Position numbers and translations under genes: made by a program
Assembly (NCBI GenBank): GCA_958367245.1
Contig: CATXEA010000004.1
Coordinates: 80,444-144,443, forward strand
Length of the DNA stretch: 64,000 bases
DNA from: an uncultured Blautia sp.
GTDB lineage: Bacteria; Bacillota; Clostridia; Lachnospirales; Lachnospiraceae
Reading direction: 5' to 3'
The notes under the pieces: model-generated
The model's input: only the letters and a program-made list of their open reading frames with translations
Told to the model about the DNA's origin: nothing
Database searches by the model: none
Shown: in pieces, positions 62,105 through 64,000 of the stretch
Layout of the letters: every line of letters begins with the position of its first letter
Numbering within the stretch: position 1 is the first letter of the stretch

Positions 62105-62518
62105 ATGGCAGTAATTAAAGAATTAATCCGTACAGAAGAAGATGGAGCAATCAGTTTCGGTGACTATGAACTGAATCAGAAATCTAAGCTGTCAGACTAT
62201 CAGCATCAGGGAGATATGTATAAAGTAAAGACTTTCAAAGAGATTACCAAACTGGAACGAAACGGAATGTTTGTGTATGAATCTGTTCCGGGGACAGCAG
62301 TATTCAATCTCACTCAGAGCGGTACAGAGATGAGTTTTGCAGTGGAAGGTGCAGAGGATGCACAGATTACGGTTGAGATGGAGCCGGACACAGAATACGA
62401 AGTATTTATTGAAGGGGCAAGCACAGGAAAGATGAAGACAAATCTTGGCGGCAAGCTTTCTTTCAGTGCAGAACTTGGCAATGCAGCGAAAGTGGAAGTT
62501 AAAATTGTAAAATGCTGA
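62105..62518 (+). CDS. Conserved-looking protein of unknown function (137 aa)
   Basis: An acidic soluble protein starting MAVIKELIRTEEDGAISFGD, with FKEITKLERNGMFVYESVPG and a C-terminal beta-rich part (AQITVEMEPDTEYEVFIEG, KTNLGGKLSFSAELG). The composition suggests two small beta domains; there is no signal peptide or catalytic motif. TAGGGAGGAC precedes the ATG. Its end overlaps the radA start by 7 nt, so the two are coupled, but no direct functional link to repair can be drawn. Confidence 0.75.
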   Translation: MAVIKELIRTEEDGAISFGDYELNQKSKLSDYQHQGDMYKVKTFKEITKLERNGMFVYESVPGTAVFNLTQSGTEMSFAVEGAEDAQITVEMEPDTEYEVFIEGASTGKMKTNLGGKLSFSAELGNAAKVEVKIVKC

Positions 62519-63891
62519 AAAACAAGAAAACAGTATATTTCTGTCAGGAATGCGGGTATGAATCATCTAAGTGGATGGGGCAGTGTCCGGGGTGTAAATC
62601 ATGGAATTCTTTTGTAGAAGAAGTTGTCTCATCAAAGAAAGGCGCAGCATCTTCCGGCAGCAGGGCTTCGGAGAAACGACCGGAGCCGGTTATTTTAAAA
62701 GATATCAATTTGTCTGAGGATGAGCGTCAGACAACAAGTATTGGAGAACTTGACAGGGTGCTGGGGGGAGGAATCGTCCCCGGCTCTCTGGTTTTAGTGG
62801 GTGGAGATCCGGGTATAGGGAAGTCCACCCTTCTTTTACAGGTGTGCAGAAATCTGGCAGAAAACGGAAAAAATGTTCTCTATATTTCAGGAGAGGAGTC
62901 TTTGCGACAGATTAAGCTTCGGGCGAATCGTATCGGAAGCTTTAATGATAAGATGCAGCTTCTCTGTGAGACGAATCTGGAAGTGATTCGTGAGATTATT
63001 GAGCGCAGGAAGCCGGATGTGGCTGTGATTGACTCCATACAGACGATGTTCCATGAGGATATCAGCTCTGCGCCGGGAAGCGTCTCTCAGGTCCGCGAAT
63101 CCACTAATGTTCTCATGCAGATTGCAAAAGGAATGGGAGTCTCTATTTTTATTGTGGGTCATGTGACCAAGGAAGGGAATGTAGCAGGACCGAGAGTTTT
63201 GGAGCATATGGTGGATACGGTTTTGTATTTTGAAGGAGACCGCCATGCGTCCTACAGGATTTTACGGGCAGTAAAGAATCGATTTGGCTCGACGAACGAG
63301 ATTGGTGTGTTTGAAATGTGCGGGACAGGACTGGAAGAGGTAAAGAACCCCTCAGAATTTCTTCTTAATGGAAGACCTGAAGATGCCTCTGGTTCTGTAG
63401 TGGCATGTTCTATGGAAGGAACACGCCCGATCCTTGTGGAGATTCAGGCGCTTGTGTGCCAGAGTAATTTCGGGATTCCAAGGAGAACTGCAGTAGGTAC
63501 GGATTTTAACAGAGTGAATCTTCTTATGGCAGTTCTGGAGAAAAAGATTGGAATGCATCTGGCTTCGTCTGATGCGTATGTGAATATTGCCGGAGGAATG
63601 AAAATGACAGAACCTGCGATTGACCTTGGAATCTGCCTTGCAATCGTGTCGAGCTATAAAGATATTGTGATACCGGATAACCTGATGGCATTTGGGGAAA
63701 TCGGTTTAAGTGGTGAGGTTCGTGCTGTAAGTATGGCAGGTCAGCGTGTGCAGGAAGCGAAGAAGCTGGGATTTGAAACAGTGATTCTTCCTGAAGTATG
63801 CAGAAGCTCAGTAGGAGATGCAGGTGGTCTTAGCCTTGTGTATGTATCCCAGATTAAAGATGCAATTGCCTATATTATGAAGAAATACTAA
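62512..63891 (+). CDS. radA: DNA repair protein RadA
   Basis: A 459-aa branch-migration ATPase of recombination. An N-terminal zinc finger (Cys11, Cys14, Cys25 and Cys28) is followed by Walker A GGDPGIGKST at ~97, the RadA motif KNRFGSTNEIGVF at ~258, and a C-terminal Lon-like domain (~290-450, GGMKMTEPAIDLGICLA). Full length. It begins in the last 7 nt of the preceding gene. A weak hairpin follows. Confidence 0.96.
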   Translation: MLKNKKTVYFCQECGYESSKWMGQCPGCKSWNSFVEEVVSSKKGAASSGSRASEKRPEPVILKDINLSEDERQTTSIGELDRVLGGGIVPGSLVLVGGDPGIGKSTLLLQVCRNLAENGKNVLYISGEESLRQIKLRANRIGSFNDKMQLLCETNLEVIREIIERRKPDVAVIDSIQTMFHEDISSAPGSVSQVRESTNVLMQIAKGMGVSIFIVGHVTKEGNVAGPRVLEHMVDTVLYFEGDRHASYRILRAVKNRFGSTNEIGVFEMCGTGLEEVKNPSEFLLNGRPEDASGSVVACSMEGTRPILVEIQALVCQSNFGIPRRTAVGTDFNRVNLLMAVLEKKIGMHLASSDAYVNIAGGMKMTEPAIDLGICLAIVSSYKDIVIPDNLMAFGEIGLSGEVRAVSMAGQRVQEAKKLGFETVILPEVCRSSVGDAGGLSLVYVSQIKDAIAYIMKKY

Positions 63892-63894
63892 ATC

Positions 63895-63921
63895 ATACCG
63901 CCAGAGATGGGAGAGCGGTAT
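63895..63921 (+). other. Hairpin after radA
   Basis: A 7-bp stem ATACCGC/GCGGTAT with a 13-nt loop right after the radA stop; no T-run follows, so termination is doubtful. Confidence 0.4.
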
Positions 63922-63963
63922 TCTAATTTGTTTAAAATGTTTCAGAAAAAGTGAAAATGGGTA

Positions 63964-63992
63964 TTGACAATCTCCGGCAGCGGTGGTATTCT
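63964..63992 (+). promoter_or_regulatory. Strong promoter at the right edge
   Basis: TTGACA (63964-63969), a 17-nt spacer and TATTCT (63987-63992). The gene it drives lies outside the window; an RNA gene or operon is possible. Confidence 0.65.
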
Positions 63993-64000
63993 AATACGGC

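Noticed and set aside
1..64000. CRISPR array or cas genes
   Set aside because: No regularly spaced repeats and no Cas-like proteins were found on either strand.

Overview
The window looks like a chromosomal segment of a Gram-positive, low-to-mid GC Clostridia species, most likely of the family Lachnospiraceae. The signs are strong AGGAGG-type ribosome binding sites, frequent TTG and GTG starts, sigma-A promoters, MutS2, YhaM, ClpC, DegV, a stand-alone Spo0A C-terminal domain, DUF5721 and DUF6142 proteins, and a Gram-positive xylan locus built around LplABC-type transport and YesMN-type regulation. Genus is not resolved from sequence alone.

Layout. 1-6.7 kb: end of glyA, a thioredoxin reductase/thioredoxin pair, a B12-binding radical SAM protein, a 34-residue membrane peptide, a truncated-looking AIR-synthase-like protein, TrmL and adenine deaminase. 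6.7-11.3 kb (minus strand): an OmpR-type two-component system and MutS2. 11.5-27.1 kb: a visibly AT-richer arabinoxylan utilisation locus. A secreted GH10 xylanase with carbohydrate-binding modules cuts the polymer. A lipoprotein plus two permeases imports oligosaccharides. An intracellular GH10, a GH3 and a GH51 enzyme finish them to xylose and arabinose. A YesM/YesN two-component pair is the probable sensor. 27.5-31.1 kb (minus): RlmD, YhaM and a protease-like PDZ protein that seems to have lost its catalytic residues.

31.18-34.37 kb: a 3.2-kb decayed integrative element bounded by 23-bp perfect direct repeats. It keeps an XRE repressor with operators laid over a consensus promoter, a replisome-organiser gene broken by in-frame stops, a compact type I toxin-antitoxin locus whose antisense RNA has its own promoter, two small coupled minus-strand genes, and the 3' half of a tyrosine integrase. 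Just outside it are a Uma2-family nuclease gene and a 31-codon relic related to the ribbon-helix-helix-like protein inside the element. A tRNA-Leu with anticodon AAG follows.

35.8-48.2 kb: Spo0A C-terminal domain protein, DUF5721, DegV, a cold-shock gene with a 140-nt leader, the pyrC-F-K-D operon, an AraC regulator, pyrE, small membrane proteins, an HD hydrolase and an M29 aminopeptidase. 48.3-51.9 kb: purE-M-N-D. 52.0-58.9 kb: AlkD, an SseB-like protein, and an ABC/FtsX exporter with its own two-component system, typical of antimicrobial-peptide sensing modules. 59-63.9 kb: a GntR regulator directly ahead of clpC, a conserved protein of unknown role, and radA.

All identifications come from reading sequence motifs and family knowledge. 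No database search was run.
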